64,000 nt of DNA, from assembly GCA_013368325.1 (NCBI GenBank), contig JAACJK010000057.1, positions 620,001-684,000 on the forward strand, given 5' to 3'. Shown here piece by piece: positions 43,778-56,122 of this stretch (the first letter of the stretch is position 1; each line of letters begins with the position of its first letter). A model generated the notes under the pieces. That model did no database searches, was not told where the DNA came from, and saw nothing but the letters and a program-made list of their open reading frames with translations. The DNA is from Ephemerocybe angulata. Lineage: Eukaryota > Basidiomycota > Agaricomycetes > Agaricales > Psathyrellaceae. Made by a program: the position numbers and the translations under genes.

Positions 43778-46140
43778 TCAAACTCCGCGCAGCAGGTGGA
43801 ACTCGGATAAGGAGGGTCTAAGCCCTTCTGACATCTCCAGTACGGCATTCCATAGCTCTGCATCCTGGGGCTCTACACCGAGTTGAAGAGGTGTTTGATC
43901 CTCCGCGTCGAAGCGCCCAGGAACCTTATAGAAGGGATTCTTGACGACAGGTTCGCATACTGTGCCCGGGGTTGGGAGGGTACCATCCTGGAAGTACTGC
44001 CGAATGTATCGCTGAGTGCAGATTGACGGTGCGTTTATGGAGCAGTGCTAAGAGAGAAGCGGTTTGAACGGTTTCCAGCAGTCTGTAGAGCCGGTACTCA
44101 CCCCTGGGGAATCTTGAGTGAGGACAACAGCGCCACGGAAACCTTCTGCCATCTTTTTGGCGCTGACGGGGGGTAGACGAGTTTATATGAGAAGCTTGGA
44201 GAGGTAAGTTTGGTGGACGTACGATTGGAGAGGAGTAACCGGGTCTGTTACGAATCACAATTAAACACCATTTGCCGCGCGTCTTTTGAACAAATGGGGG
44301 GCTTACCTGCGGTGTTGCCGACAACAAGGATTGGATGGCTAGTATTTCCAACAAATGGCCCTCGGAAGCGCTTCTCCACCTTCGGCCAGCCACTATAGAT
44401 TATGGTCATCAGCGTTACTATTCGAGTCGCTGAGAATAATGGAGACTCACATGCAGCTCGCATGTATTTGCCACCACGCGTCGGCCCAGTCAGATACATT
44501 CGACAGCTTTTGGCGATAGTCCTTCAAGTCGTCCAAGCTTGAAGAAACCTCGTCACCATCATTGCAAGCCAGCGTCGTTTGGCCATCCAGCACTGCGATC
44601 AGGTCCCTTTCATGAGGGTTGCAGGAGCATTTGTACGGTGGGGGTTGAAATATTGACAGCAGAGATCCACCATCGCCTGCAGCAAGGTCTTTGAGACCTT
44701 GCGCGAGGAACGGGAACGAGTTGTAAGGGCTGTAGAGAGATAGGAAGATATACTTGCGGAGGACGCCGTAGTCCACGATTCCGTAGGTTCCTGACCGCGT
44801 TAGGACAGGAAGAGGTTCTTTGCGCAGCCTGTCGTAGAGTGACGTCAGGTTTTTCTTGATATCACTGGGCTCTGGAGCGTGGAACGCGCATCGAGAAGGG
44901 CCTGCTTCGGCGCAGCTTTCGAAGAAATGGTCGAGGCTTTTCTCGGTGTCCACCAGGTTCGTGAGCCAGCCCGCTATATAGGACGCTGTGAGTTGCACAG
45001 GATACGATGCAGGGCACGGAACGTACTGGCGTAGTAATCCTCCGAGTCCATGACACCATCGATAACCATACGCTCAATGTTATCCTGTCACAGTTGAGCT
45101 ATGGGCCCCGTTACTGGTGTGAAGAAAGACTCACAGGATACATCGCAGCAAAGGTTGCTCCAAGGACACTGCCGTATCTGCAAAAGGTCCTTAGTAACGT
45201 TTGTGCCCGCTCTCTGGTAATAGGATGCGCACGAAAAGCCCCAGTATTGCAGCTTCTTCCTCCCGTGCGCATTGGCAATCATAAGCATATCCGTGGCCGT
45301 ATTGGCCGTATTAAAATGTGCCAGTCGCCCGTCGTCGTGCCTTGCGGCCAAGCCCCCCAGCAGTTGAGCTCGAGCCCAGGTATACGCGACGTTTTCATGA
45401 CCAGGAGAGCCGGGGGTTTGGGTGTAGAATAATTCTCTCTCGAGGTCGCTGCTAAAGAAGTTGGAGCGTGGAGTGGATCTTGAGATACCTGGTAGTAATT
45501 TCGGTCAATAATAGTCTCTAAACGACATGGATTTTGCCCACACCTCTGGGATCAAACCCGACAATGTCGAATCGCGGGCCAAGGATCGTAGAGATGGCAT
45601 TTCCTAGCCTGAGTACCACGTCAACTCCACTACCCCCTGGTCCACCTGGGTTGATAAGGACCGGTCCTTTGTAGAACCGCGAGCCTTCAGAAAAGAGCGC
45701 CGGCTTGCGAATCAGGGCAATTGCGGCTTGCCTGCCCCTCGGCTCCGAGTAGTTCAGAGGTACCTGTGGTGAAAAATTCGGTTGGTTCATCTAGCATACT
45801 TGGCTCCAGATAAGACGGACCTCAAGCCTTGCACATTGGAAAGCCCCGTAGCAAAGGTGCCAGACGAGATTGACTGAGGGTGGGATCTACGCGTCGTTAA
45901 TTATCTAGAAGCTTTCATCAAAATCTAACAGGACGAGCTCACCGATAGCCAAGGGAAATCTAGGTCAGGCGCCGTGTCGATTGATGAACCATTATCACTC
46001 TTCTGGACCTGTTCACTGTACTTTGGAAGGCCGTTGATACGGCGCTTATCTTGACTAGCGACACCTGTATTCCAGGAAACCCAGAGGAATGCAGCAGGAA
46101 AAGTCGTTATAAGCAAGAGTTTGAAGGCCAAGGCGCTCAT
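43778..46140 (-). CDS. Secreted/membrane TAP-like alpha/beta hydrolase (peptidase S33 family)
   Basis: Probable prolyl/tripeptidyl aminopeptidase-like serine hydrolase. Start ATG 46140 (MSALAFKLLLITTFPAAFLW), a signal anchor, then about ten exons to a stop at 43778. First exon 46140-45943. Motifs in order: NLVWHLCYGAFQCARLEVPL, the oxyanion segment INPGGPGGSG, FDIVGFDPRGVG, and the nucleophile elbow GFSYGSVLG. Then DNIERMVIDGVMD, the catalytic Asp in VVGNTADPVTP, the catalytic His in QDSPGHCS, and the C-terminal TAP-like region with GTVCEPV. The nucleophile Ser codon is itself split by an intron (TC|A). All triad residues are present, so an active enzyme is likely; substrate unknown. Confidence 0.9.
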
Positions 46141-47129
46141 TGCAGATGGGGTCCAAGATTGCTGCTGGTTAACATCTGGTGCATATGTAGAGATTCGTGA
46201 CCGCAGCACACTGCGCCCATCGTCACGGTTGCGTGGGTTGATGATACCGGATTCGATGCTGTTTCAAGGAATCAGTTTGTTCTTCATAGTTGCGATCTAT
46301 TCAAAATTTTTATGGAATGATCAAGAGTCCACAACCTAGCTCAAATATCAAGAAGTACTTGAAGGCAGGGGGTAACAAGTTGAGGAGAGCCCGGGCCCGA
46401 AACTTGAATATTCAACCTTCCCGTATTTTCACACGCTTCGTTCCCCGACTCGGATCATCCCGATGCCTGTCGACGGCCGAGAGACGGCCGGCGCCTCTTT
46501 CCTTGCGACCACAGTCTCGAGGGCTTGAATACGTATTATGTGAGCTCAGCCACTCAGAGATATACTGACGAATTTTCTGCTGAATTACCCGTTAGAGTTG
46601 ACTATTGTGCGGGGCTTCGAACGTGATGTGTGCAGTAAGGCGAAGGAGTCGTTACCACTGCTTCGCCGCTTAGAGGAACGAATTTCGCAGAACAGGATTT
46701 TTTTTTTCGTCGCCAGCCAAGACCAGCTTCACGCCCAAAGATAGGTCCAGACAGCATCTGTTGATTGGGTTCAGAGCAGAGCTTTGCGCAGAACGGAATT
46801 CAGGGACCCAAATAACATTGACCTGAAGATTGTGCTTTACGGTGTCTCAAACCACCGCCCTGACGAGACGAAGTGGGCACATCGGAACACTTATAGGCTT
46901 GCTTCCTGAACGATATCTAGTACAGTGCATACCGTTAACACGCGGTTTAAACTTTGGACATAGCCTTACCGGCGCATCGTTCCCGAGAGAGCCGGCTTAT
47001 CGTCAATCCACATCTCGAAGACTCTCCGTGATCTGGCTGTGAAGGTGTGAAATTGGCTTCGCTCCTCACTACTTAAAGCTTCGACTCCATTCTAGCTCTT
47101 CTCTTCCTACCTCATCTTACATTGACCTC
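46141..47129. other. Divergent intergenic region, no gene seen
   Basis: Separates the TAP-like hydrolase and the membrane protein gene, so it contains both promoters. Contains a run of ten T's near 46700. Short frames at 46290-46568 and 46830-47042 are unsupported. Confidence 0.5.
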
Positions 47130-49390
47130 ATGGCCTTCTCAGACTTTCTCACAGAGACCGCGCTGAAAGAAGCTGTGGCGGAAACATTTTCTACTCTCGT
47201 ACCTTTGGTCCCCCTCGCAGGTGGAAATGCGACCAGAGCTTTATCCAATCGCGTTGACAACATCAAGCAATTTATCGCTGTCTCTTTATGCCCCATCGGA
47301 GCCCTAGGGGTGATGTCTACGGCCTGCAAATGTGGGTCCCGGTCTTTCTCTCTGATACCGCATGCACTAAGCTGTATCATAGGTACGGATGCAGCAGCCC
47401 TTCGGAACCTGGTTGGAGCAGGGGAAATTGACATTAAGGATGCTGCGTCCGAACTGGGATGCGGGTGTCTCCACGGCGTCGTTCCGCGGTTCTCCAAGAG
47501 GGGCGGAATTACCTTTCAACAGAAGGCAAGAAACGCTGGCATTGCCGCCAGTGCCATACTTCGAAGCCGATGGAACCTGCGCAGTTCACTCGCAGAGCAA
47601 GGTTCTCTCAATCCTGAGGACCTCACGAAATTTCTGGACGTGATTTATATGAGCACCGTGACCGGGAGATTGAGATGGGAGTGCGAAGACGAGGCGTCGC
47701 AGATTGACCTCGTAGCTCGGATTCAGACCCTGATACTCCAGTCTTGGGACGAAGGCAAGGAAGTCTGGGACCGGAACCTGCTTACCACTTTCCAGGAGGC
47801 TTCCGATCCTCTTGTTCGTACAGCATCAGGAACGATCGAGTTACACTGGGTCGGACCATCCATGCCTCTTGAGAAGAGCCCTATGTCTGTCCTTATATTC
47901 ATCGCCGCATTCACCACCATCCCCACCTTCGTCATCGTCTCCGCATCCGCCATACGTCCATGGCAATCAATTTGGGCAACAAGTCTTCTCCTTGGGGGAC
48001 ACTTCCTGTTGTCGGCAGGCCATTTCTTTGCTCAGTATGCCGTCAAGCGTCTGCCTGAAAGGGTGTGCGTAGATATCCAGAAAGGAGGATTCTCGGACAC
48101 ATGGATGCTGGTCGACAATACATGGTTCACGGGAACATTGGCGAGACGACGAGTATCAAAATCTCCCCGGTCGAAAACCATTCAAATCCTCCAAGACGTT
48201 TCGATGGAAAGCAGGATACCAACGTGGCAGGGATTGATAATACTGTTGACCATCTCGTTGGGGTTCCTTATGCTGTATCTCGGCGCTCGGATATCCGATA
48301 TCGGGATCATATTTTTCGAGATTGTGAGTTTGCTTTAGCGTATGATTTGAGGATAGAGGGAACTCTTACAATCTACTTTTAGGCACATTTCTTTCTCTGC
48401 AACCTCCTTAAAGGCTACGTTCTCTCAACCGCCAATGACTGTCACTTCACCTATCTCAACAATCCTGGATACATATCTGTCGTTAATCAGGCCGAGGAAC
48501 CTCAGACGTGGGCTCAGACCCTATCCCTACCCCTCCACAATCTACGACTTCCAGGCTGGCAATGTTCCGGGCCTCAGGGGATAGCACAGGCGCCCACCTC
48601 TTCGAACGAGAAACCACCCATTTCCTTTCCTCAGAACACATCGAGCGATGCCTTTCCCAGTTCGACGGTTCCCCCATTGGGGTTTGAGCCTTCCAGAAGC
48701 GAGCGTTCACTTGGCATTGACGCTGTGTCACCGATATCTGAATCGGAGCTGACTCCCAGACATCGAGTATACGCAAAACTCGCCGTTCGAAGGAACGACG
48801 CCATTGGCATGTTCTACTTCAGCACCTGGCGTGAGTGGGGAGCCGCAGCACATATCATCTATGAAACCTTATACGAGACGATCGCGTGGGCGCTTCACAT
48901 GAGGAAGGAAGCAATCCTCGTACTCCCTTTCGAATTCCTCGACTCCTCCTGCTCAGAACCCGCCCACACATTTGCCACTCTCGTCATGGCCATGGACGAG
49001 ACGATCAATGAAGATACATTCTGGGTGGCTGGGATGGAGTTCATGACCATCGTCGTGGGCGCCTTCACTGATCCAGACCAGCTGGTCTCCGAATATCCTG
49101 AAGCTTCAAATGGAGACCACCTTGGGGCATACGTCTATGCCGTGACGAAGCTTATTCTTCAGGCTTGTTCAGCTCAGGAGCCGTCAAGTCCTTGGACCGA
49201 AGCCGGCGAAAATGTGGAGGCTCCAGACCGAATTGCCCAGGTGCAGGCGCAAGAGCTCTACCCTGGTGTCGCGACCCTGATGCGCTCCATAGAAATAGTC
49301 AGGCGGAAGTATGCACTCGACTCGAGCGTACCTACCGTTCCGTTGATGAGGCAGTATGCGAAGAAGGCCCTTGAATCTGTACTCGACTAG
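47130..49390 (+). CDS. Fungal multipass membrane protein of unknown function, ~733 aa
   Basis: Exon 1 47130-48323, consensus GTGAGT donor, exon 2 48383-49390, all in frame. A further 51-nt in-frame intron (about 47331-47381) may be spliced, which would shorten the protein by 17 residues. Membrane segments are visible: FIAVSLCPIGALGV near residue 50, SVLIFIAAFTTIPTFVIVSA near 255, SIWATSLLLGGHFLLSAGHF near 285 and LIILLTISLGFLMLYLG near 375. The second exon starts with another hydrophobic stretch and continues as a Ser/Pro-rich linker. The C-terminal ~220 residues are soluble-looking and helical. The layout resembles a family of basidiomycete membrane proteins, but I cannot name a function. 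Confidence 0.75.
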
Positions 49391-49457
49391 CGGGGTCCGT
49401 TTCTCTGAGATTATCATGTACAATGTATCTGTTCCAGGTGCTATATAGGTGTACATG

Positions 49458-51045
49458 TCATAGTTCCTGCGAAAGAAGGCGGCTTGATGAAGCACCGGGC
49501 CTGCTTCGGGTACCTCTGGGTATGTAGATTGGTTCGTCTGCCTCGCCATCTGAAAACCGGTCAAACACCTCGCTCTTGCCGTCCTCTTTTTTGTACAGCC
49601 TATCTTCTTTGCCCATTATTCCGCCGGTTTTCTTTCTTCTCTTCGCGACTTGACCGTCCACAGACTCTTCTTCAACTTCTCTTTTTATCCCTACTTTAGC
49701 CTCAGCCAAATTGGTTCTGCGGTTGGCGAATTCGTCGACAGTGGCTTGCTGAAAAGTTATATCATACCCCACACATTCCATGGTATAGACAGCCAACTTC
49801 TAGATACCGGTTATAGGTTAGCTTTGCCACCAGAAACTATCACCCTTCACTCACCTCGGCACCGCAACTCAACTGCTGGTTCACGTCGGTTTCCAGTATA
49901 GATTTATGATGTTTACGAGCAATGATGTCGGCAAGTTCTCGACTTGTTGGATTTGGGAGCTGGTGTCTCCGTGCGTATATCCTTGCTCTCATTGGGTTGC
50001 CCCACTTTGAATCGCATATCCTCTTCGCCCAGATTCTACGAAGCTAAATAACAGCCGCAAGAGCTCAGTTGTGCCATTTAGCCCAAGTAAAAAATACACT
50101 AGCATACCGCAACGGATTGCTTCGCCCATTCACCAACCGTCAATGATGGAGCCCGCTTTATTCTATACTGCCCTTGATACTGCCACAGGGGAGGGCTGTC
50201 GGTCGTGATTCTGGTAATTAGCCTGCGAATCTCCCCGTCGTGGTCCGCTTCCTCGATGGTCACCCATAGGCCAGGAGCTCCTGGCACCTCAGGTGCAATA
50301 GGCTGGTAGTGAGGGACGATGTACATAAAGTCCTTGAGCCCATGCTGCGCGTATTTCTCGGCGCTGATATCAGGGAATGTCATTCTAGGACTGCCTCCGT
50401 ACTTCAAGAGCGATTCTCGAGAGACCATCACGTCCTGGAGCTCCTTATCACAATTTGTCGGATACAGGTCCAAGGATATGCCTGCCCCAGTGATTCTTGA
50501 TAAGACCGTATCCGCCTTGAACTCTTCTTCCTTCTTCCTTTCCTTTGCTTTCGGCTTTACAGATTTACTTCAGTAAAACAGCTGTACCGGAGCATTTGGA
50601 GAACGTACATTCTTCCAAAGTGATATCTTGCTCTTGTCGTCGTCAATGGCGTTTTGAAGGGAGCTGTGCCCGTTGAGCCTTCCCTCAATTCCAATACGCA
50701 TATCGACGTACTTCGCCTTCGCCGAAGGGCTCAGTCGTGTGAGGACCACACCGTCAAATCTATTAGGACCTGTTGCGAGTCCCGTGGAAGTTCCGAGCTG
50801 TGTTTGTGGTCAGTTAGTGGTTGGATGGGTTTCAATGCATCGATATCAAGCACTGAGAGCTTGGTATCAACGACTTCCTCCTTAAAACGCACGTTCTGAG
50901 GAGAAAATTTAGCCGTTAAGCTTATATCGTCGTCGTCCTCCTCCAGTTTGACAGTCGGCGCTCTAGAATGAGGTCTAGTTGAGGTCAATCGATCAATCGC
51001 GAACCAGTTGAGATGGGCGAACCTTTGAATATCAGAATAAGCCAT
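49458..51045 (-). CDS. DUF6697-like fungal protein
   Basis: Start ATG 51045 (MAYSDIQRFAHLNWFAIDR), stop 49458, about five exons. The conserved core reads PGLWVTIEEADHDGEIRRL, LWQYQGQYRIKRAPSLT and GEWAKQ, which resembles the basidiomycete DUF6697 domain. The next exon begins LRRIWAKRICDSKWG, and the C-terminal exon has a basic KRRKK nuclear-localisation-like patch within an acidic region. The junction between exon 1 and the segment starting FDGVVLTRLSPSAKAKYVD is unresolved. A nuclear role is inferred only from the basic patch. Confidence 0.65.
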
Positions 51046-51322
51046 ACAATCCTCTCAATCCTCGAAAATGCCCAGGAGCCTGTCGTATGCGTGCCGGAGC
51101 TTGCGTGTGATTGTATTGGCCAAGGAGTGCCTTGATGATTTATCCATCACGGCAGGCGCAACATGCAGTGGTACGGTGCGGGAACCGGTAGCCCCTGACG
51201 AGCCTTGCCAAATTGACGCGACGCGTTATTTGTACGCTTTATTTGGCTTCCAGCTTTGTCTTGGCGCTCCGGTCTCATTGGGCGCTTAAAGGAGGCCAAA
51301 AGCATTGATCTACATTCACTCT

Positions 51323-52370
51323 TTACTCTTCAACGTTATCGAAGATCTTTCTCCCAAATCTAACCAACTGGTCAACGACCTCCTCCTTGCTGTCAATAAA
51401 CGGGGCATGACTGCCGCCCGCAATCCTATGCACCTCAAGGTTCTTAAAACTCTTCTTTAAAATCGGTTCCACCTTCAGCTCTCCCAGCATAATCTTGTCT
51501 GCGGACCCCACGATATAAAGCGCCGGAAATTCAGTTGCAGCTGCTTTGAATAGATTGGAGGGGTCTTGCTCCCGAGTGACTGTCAAAACGGCGACAGCTG
51601 GGGACTGCATCAGCGTCATCCCCATCCAAGACCATTTAAACTCGGCAGAGAGATCTTCAGGCCTGGAAAAGCAGGCGTCGACGAACGTGGCTCTGGCGGC
51701 CGTGGAGGCGGTGGTGTTATCGAGAGAGAGTAGGTCGGCGAGGAACGCCGCTGACTCGGGGGATCCTGCTTCTAGGGCTATCGGACCCATGCTGGGGATC
51801 CCGTTGATGTAGACGACTCCAGCTATCGTTCCAGCAGGGAGATGGGCGAATATGTCGGCGACGATAGCTCCTGTAGCGGATCTTTAGCCTGTGGGAACGA
51901 GCTTGACATCGAATGCGCCCAGCTCACCTCCCATGCTCCTTAAGACCAGGAAGATAATGTATCTATCAGGGTATGCACAGATTGGTATTGGTGTGGACTC
52001 ACCATGCAACTACCAGGGGGTTCGCAATCTTGAATTCCTTCAACAAGGCTTCAAAGTCGGCGGCCTGGAGAGATGAAACGTGGCCCTCGGGAACGAGGGG
52101 CATACTACTACGACCATAGCCTCGAAGATCATATGCGACCTGAATGATGAGCGTCTTTTCGAGACAATTCTCCGATCCCAGACTCACCAGGTAGAAATCC
52201 TTGAGCAGACGATCGTCACTGAGAAGCCCATTAAAAACAGACGCACTCAGCGCAAAGCCGTGTATGAAGATCAGAGCACGATTTTCTGGATTTCCATTGG
52301 CCTGAGCATATATAGATGCTCCATCGGTAGAGGTAAGGACTCGGTTGTCGAAGCTGAGGATGGCTGCCAT
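51323..52370 (-). CDS. Alpha/beta hydrolase 1, 292 aa
   Basis: Cytosolic alpha/beta-hydrolase-fold enzyme, esterase, epoxide-hydrolase or peroxidase-like; substrate unknown. Exons 52370-52188, 52139-52003, 51938-51928 and 51870-51323, closing at 292 residues. Oxyanion motif IFIHGFALSAS, then VAYDLRGYGRSSMP and the nucleophile elbow AWSMGG. The catalytic Asp is probably in the GSADK block and the catalytic His in GGSHAPF near the C-terminus. Exon 3 is an 11-nt microexon that codes the elbow. First of three intact tandem paralogues on the minus strand (others start at 53863 and 58364) with the same intron positions. A TATA-like box lies ~31 bp upstream. Confidence 0.88.
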
Positions 52371-52789
52371 GTTGAACAGTGGCGGGCTTGACCCTCGCTT
52401 TTATATAGTGCTCTATATCGCATGTCTTATCGCTCATAAATCTTGGTGGAGGTCTGGCGGAGGTCGGACATAGAGTAAACGAGCAATGTCGGCGCCTTTC
52501 TGGGCAATCACGCCCAGGAGAAATGGTACCCACAACCTGCCAGAGATTGCGAGGTGTTCGAAGCCACTTTTACCCGATCGGAGTAACGAAAAAGGGCATC
52601 TTCCTCTGCGACTCCAATTAAGTTACCCGCAGGTCTGCTGAAAAGCATGGCATAACCATTGCAAATGAGAAGTTCACCACAATCCATCGAGGGGGATGTG
52701 ATAGAAGGAACTATATGTACGTCAAAGAAGGAACCTTGAAGGGGACTACGCCAACAGGCAGTCTAGAAGCTACCTATCAAGGTCGAAAC
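52371..52789. other. Intergenic between hydrolases 1 and 2
   Basis: Promoter of hydrolase 1 and 3' flank of hydrolase 2. No gene seen. Confidence 0.5.
52400..52408 (-). promoter_or_regulatory. TATA-like box of hydrolase 1
   Basis: Minus-strand CTATATAA about 31 bp before the ATG at 52370. Similar boxes lie upstream of hydrolases 2 and 3, suggesting focused, inducible-type promoters. Confidence 0.35.
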
Positions 52790-53863
52790 CTAATCCCCCT
52801 TCCGACCTCCGAACACACGCAAGGCAAACCTCAAAACCTGGTCCACGAACTCCTCCTGCCTCTCGTAGAAGAACGAATGACTTCCGCCCTTCACCGTATG
52901 AAATATGATGTCGCTAAACTTCCCGTCCACCGTCTGGCGAACATATGAGTTCATCGTAAACTTGTCTGCATCACCCTCGACAACCAACAGAGGCAATTTG
53001 CCTGTCTTCGCCGCTTCCCAGAGGTTCGTCGTATCTTGCGCATGCCCCGGTCCAATATAATGAAGCAAGTGTGCTGGGTCGCGGAGGAACGAACTCCCGA
53101 ACCAGCTCCACAGGACTTCAGACGGAACGTCGTCCGGGTTGTTGAAGAGGGCCCGGGTGAACGCAAGGCGCGTCGAGATGGCTAAGGCGACGTTGTCCTG
53201 GTTCAGGAATCCGGGAAAGAGGGTACCGGAGACCCACTCTGACAGGGCGTTCGGGGATGTGTCGAGGTAGGGGAAGGACGCAGCGGTGATCATTCCCGCC
53301 AGAGCGTCTTGGCCATAGTGCTCGAGGACGTCGGCGGCAACAGATCCTGAAGTTCGGGGTTTGGTTAGGAAGATAGTCAACGTCGGAAAAATTGTTAGTG
53401 CGAACCTCCCAAACTCCTGGGGGTGGGTTAGCTTGTGCCTTTTGACATGCGTAGGTGCGGGTACTCACCAGCCTAAAAGAATTGGAGGTGTCTTGACATT
53501 AAACGCTTTCGTCACGGAAATGAAGTCATCAGCGCAACACTTCGAGGTGTAGGCGCTCGGTTCGTTGGGCATCCCGCTACGCCCGTGCCCTCGTAAATCG
53601 TACGCGATCTTGGTAGGGTGTAAATGAGTGACAGTCCATAACAGCGCAATTAAACACAACTATCTTACTAGGTGGAAGTGCTGCAACAAATCTTTGTCTC
53701 GTAGGAGCTTGGCAAAGACCAGAGCGCTTAGGCCGAACCCGTGGATGAGAACAATGGTGGGCAGGCCACTTTCCCCGGCGGCTTCTGCATAGATCTGGGT
53801 CCCGTCTGAGGAGGTCACAAGTTTCTCTGTGATAGGGTGGACTGCGTTTGCGGTAGTGGCCAT
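52790..53863 (-). CDS. Alpha/beta hydrolase 2, 300 aa
   Basis: Paralogue of hydrolase 1. Exons 53863-53669, 53608-53469, 53416-53406 and 53346-52790, in frame. Start MATTANAVHPITEKLVTSSD; an in-frame ATG 33 nt upstream is less likely by comparison with the paralogues. Oxyanion motif VLIHGFGLSAL, then IAYDLRGHGRSGMP and nucleophile elbow GWSLGG encoded across the 11-nt exon 3. The acid block is EGDADKF and the catalytic His is in GGSHSFFYERQEEFVDQ. Lid region with EVLWSWFGSSFL. All triad elements are present. Substrate unknown. Confidence 0.9.
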
Positions 53864-54279
53864 GGTTTGGTTTGGAATATCAGTATCTTTTTCCACTCCT
53901 TTTTATACTCCTTGTGGAGGCAAATTATCCAAAGGCTACCTGCAGCCGTGCAAGGGTCCAAGCCGACAAGCGACGCAACGAAGAACTTACCGAGATTCAA
54001 AGTTGCCTTTTGTTAGTAAGACAATCCTCACACGATCCACTTCTGTCAGCTTTCCATGGGAAATCATCGCAGGGTGACAAGGTTCGCATTTGTCGTGATT
54101 TACCAAGCGCCAGACGCAACTGTCCCAAGCGCCGCCACTGAGGAGATAGCGAAGTTGCGGATGATCCAATGACTATGAGCTAATGGACATTTCGCTTGCG
54201 ATGTACATATTGGGATAGCGATACCTGCATCTTTGTCGTCAATGCGCGTAATACAAGCCACACTGACAAGAAGCCCACC
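53864..54279. other. Intergenic between hydrolase 2 and cyclin C
   Basis: Promoter of hydrolase 2 and 3' flank of the cyclin C gene. No gene seen. Confidence 0.5.
53899..53908 (-). promoter_or_regulatory. TATA-like box of hydrolase 2
   Basis: Minus-strand GTATAAAA about 36 bp before the ATG at 53863, at a spacing like that of hydrolase 1. Confidence 0.35.
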
Positions 54280-56122
54280 TCAGCCATACCCGGCATTCAT
54301 AGCCCTCTCCAACATCTTATTCACAGGCGGATACCCATACCCAATCCCCAACCCCGCCTCGCCATGCCCATACCCTCCCGCGCCCTGCCCAATGGACGAA
54401 TGACCCGCGATCGCAGCAGCACTTGCTGCACTCGCGGACAGCCCCAATAGCTCGCCCTCCCCACCCAGCCCCAAGTCCAAGAACCTCGCCTCACGCATGG
54501 ACGCCAGGATCTGCAGCAGGAACGCGGGGGTGATCGCAGCCTGGGATGGCGGGGCGGCCGGCGAAGCAGCTCCCGACTGCGATGCGGGCGATGCGGCGAG
54601 GGAGTCTATGGACGACATAGTTGAGTCCTGTATGGGTATCCCGCTCTTGGTGCTACTGCTACTACGGTTCTTCCCTTTGCCTTTCCCAGACCCGGTGCTC
54701 ACGTCGAAGCTGTTTGAGCGAGTGGGGGTGGATAGAGCAGTGATAGAGATGCCGTGTGTGGATTCGGGTGTGCCGTCTTCCTTGTAGCGATCCCAGAGGG
54801 CATAGAGTGAGATGATTTCCTGGGTAATGGTGGCAATTAGAGGGAGGGAAACGTTGAGACTAGCGAGGAAGGAGATTGGATCCGGGTTCGATATGGGTGC
54901 TGAGCTGCTTCCACTTGAGGTGCTGGTGCTTGGAATATTCGGTGCGATTGTAGGTGGGAGGTTCGCGTAGCTAGTGACAGGCTTGGCTGGCAGTGAAGGG
55001 GGTGGCTTGAACTTGGACAGTGATGATGCCGACGGGAACGAGGAGGAAGTGGAGTGGCCTACAGTAGCTAGGGTCGAAAAATTGATATTACTCGAGTTGT
55101 TGCTAGCCTGTCTTGAAGATCTTCGGGGCTGCGGCTGCGACTTCTGGTCCTCCTGGGTGCTTGGTCTATGTGCCGTCTTTTCGGGAGGGTGGAGAGTGAA
55201 AGTAAGGTACAAAGCTGCGATCGCAATGAGATGCGGTGGGTATAGCAAACAGAGCTCGGAGCGGTATGTGTCGTTGATAATCGACCTGCAAGTCGTTAGC
55301 AAGCCACCGATGCAGAAGGAAGTCAACTCACCAGGCGGCCTGCAATGCAGATTCTGAGAGTACAAGCTGTCCTTGACCAGTTCCCCAATATCTGGCCCCA
55401 TCTTCTGATCCAATTCCTGTCCCAGGCATCCCTGAGTCTTCCTCCGCCTCCCCTTCCTCACCCTCCTCATTGCTACCCCCAAATACCGAGGAAGTGGACG
55501 TCGAAGCTGAGGCCGACGACATATCCTTCTTGCACAGCGCTAACAAGGTTTTGTACGGATGGTATACAACCATGTCGCATTCCAGGTCGTCCACGAGGTA
55601 AAACTCCATTTCAGCCAGCTTCGAGTTATCCGAGGGAAAGGACTTGATTCCATAGGTCTGGCTGAACAAGGATTTCGATTCGGAGATGACATTCTTGATA
55701 TGTACCGACGACTCTTCGGCTTTGGCTGCGACGTAGACACACGCCGGGATGACATAGAACGGATCCGTCTCGCAGTAGGCATTCTTCAGATAAAATCGTC
55801 GAAAAAACACTGTCGCAGTGGCGATAACTCGTTGCCGCAAACCCAATTTCTTCCCCAACTTTGTTATCACTACTCTTGGGTAAGATAGCTGGAGCTGGCT
55901 TGTATGCGGACGTCGCTACTCACCATTGGCGAAGAAGATGGCCAGAAAATCCAGATGATCCGGGTCGTCGACATACTCGATGTCTTCAGACCTCGCATGC
56001 CGAAGTGTTGCGCGGTCGACTATCCATCGTTTACTACAATTGCAATTAGCACATTAGACACCAGTGTCGCAAAGTGAACCTCAACCTTACTAGTGGGAAC
56101 TCGCCCAGAAATCTGTCGCCAT
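54280..56122 (-). CDS. SSN8: Cyclin C (Mediator CDK8-module cyclin), 561 aa
   Basis: Partner of CDK8 in the Mediator kinase module, acting in the nucleus on transcription. Exons 56122-56091, 56033-55924, 55869-55332 and 55285-54280; 1686 nt in frame. The N-terminus MATDFWASSHYKRWIVDR and then LGLRQRVIATATVFFRRFYL, YCETDPFYVIPACVYVAAKA are near-diagnostic for cyclin C. The second cyclin fold begins SELCLLYPPHLIAIAALYL. At 561 residues it is about twice the usual length. There is an acidic/Ser insertion after the first fold (GGSNEEGEEGEAEEDSG), a Ser/Pro-rich insertion after HPPEKTAH, and a Gly/Ala-rich C-terminus. It sits between members of the hydrolase cluster without obvious functional link. 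Confidence 0.95.
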
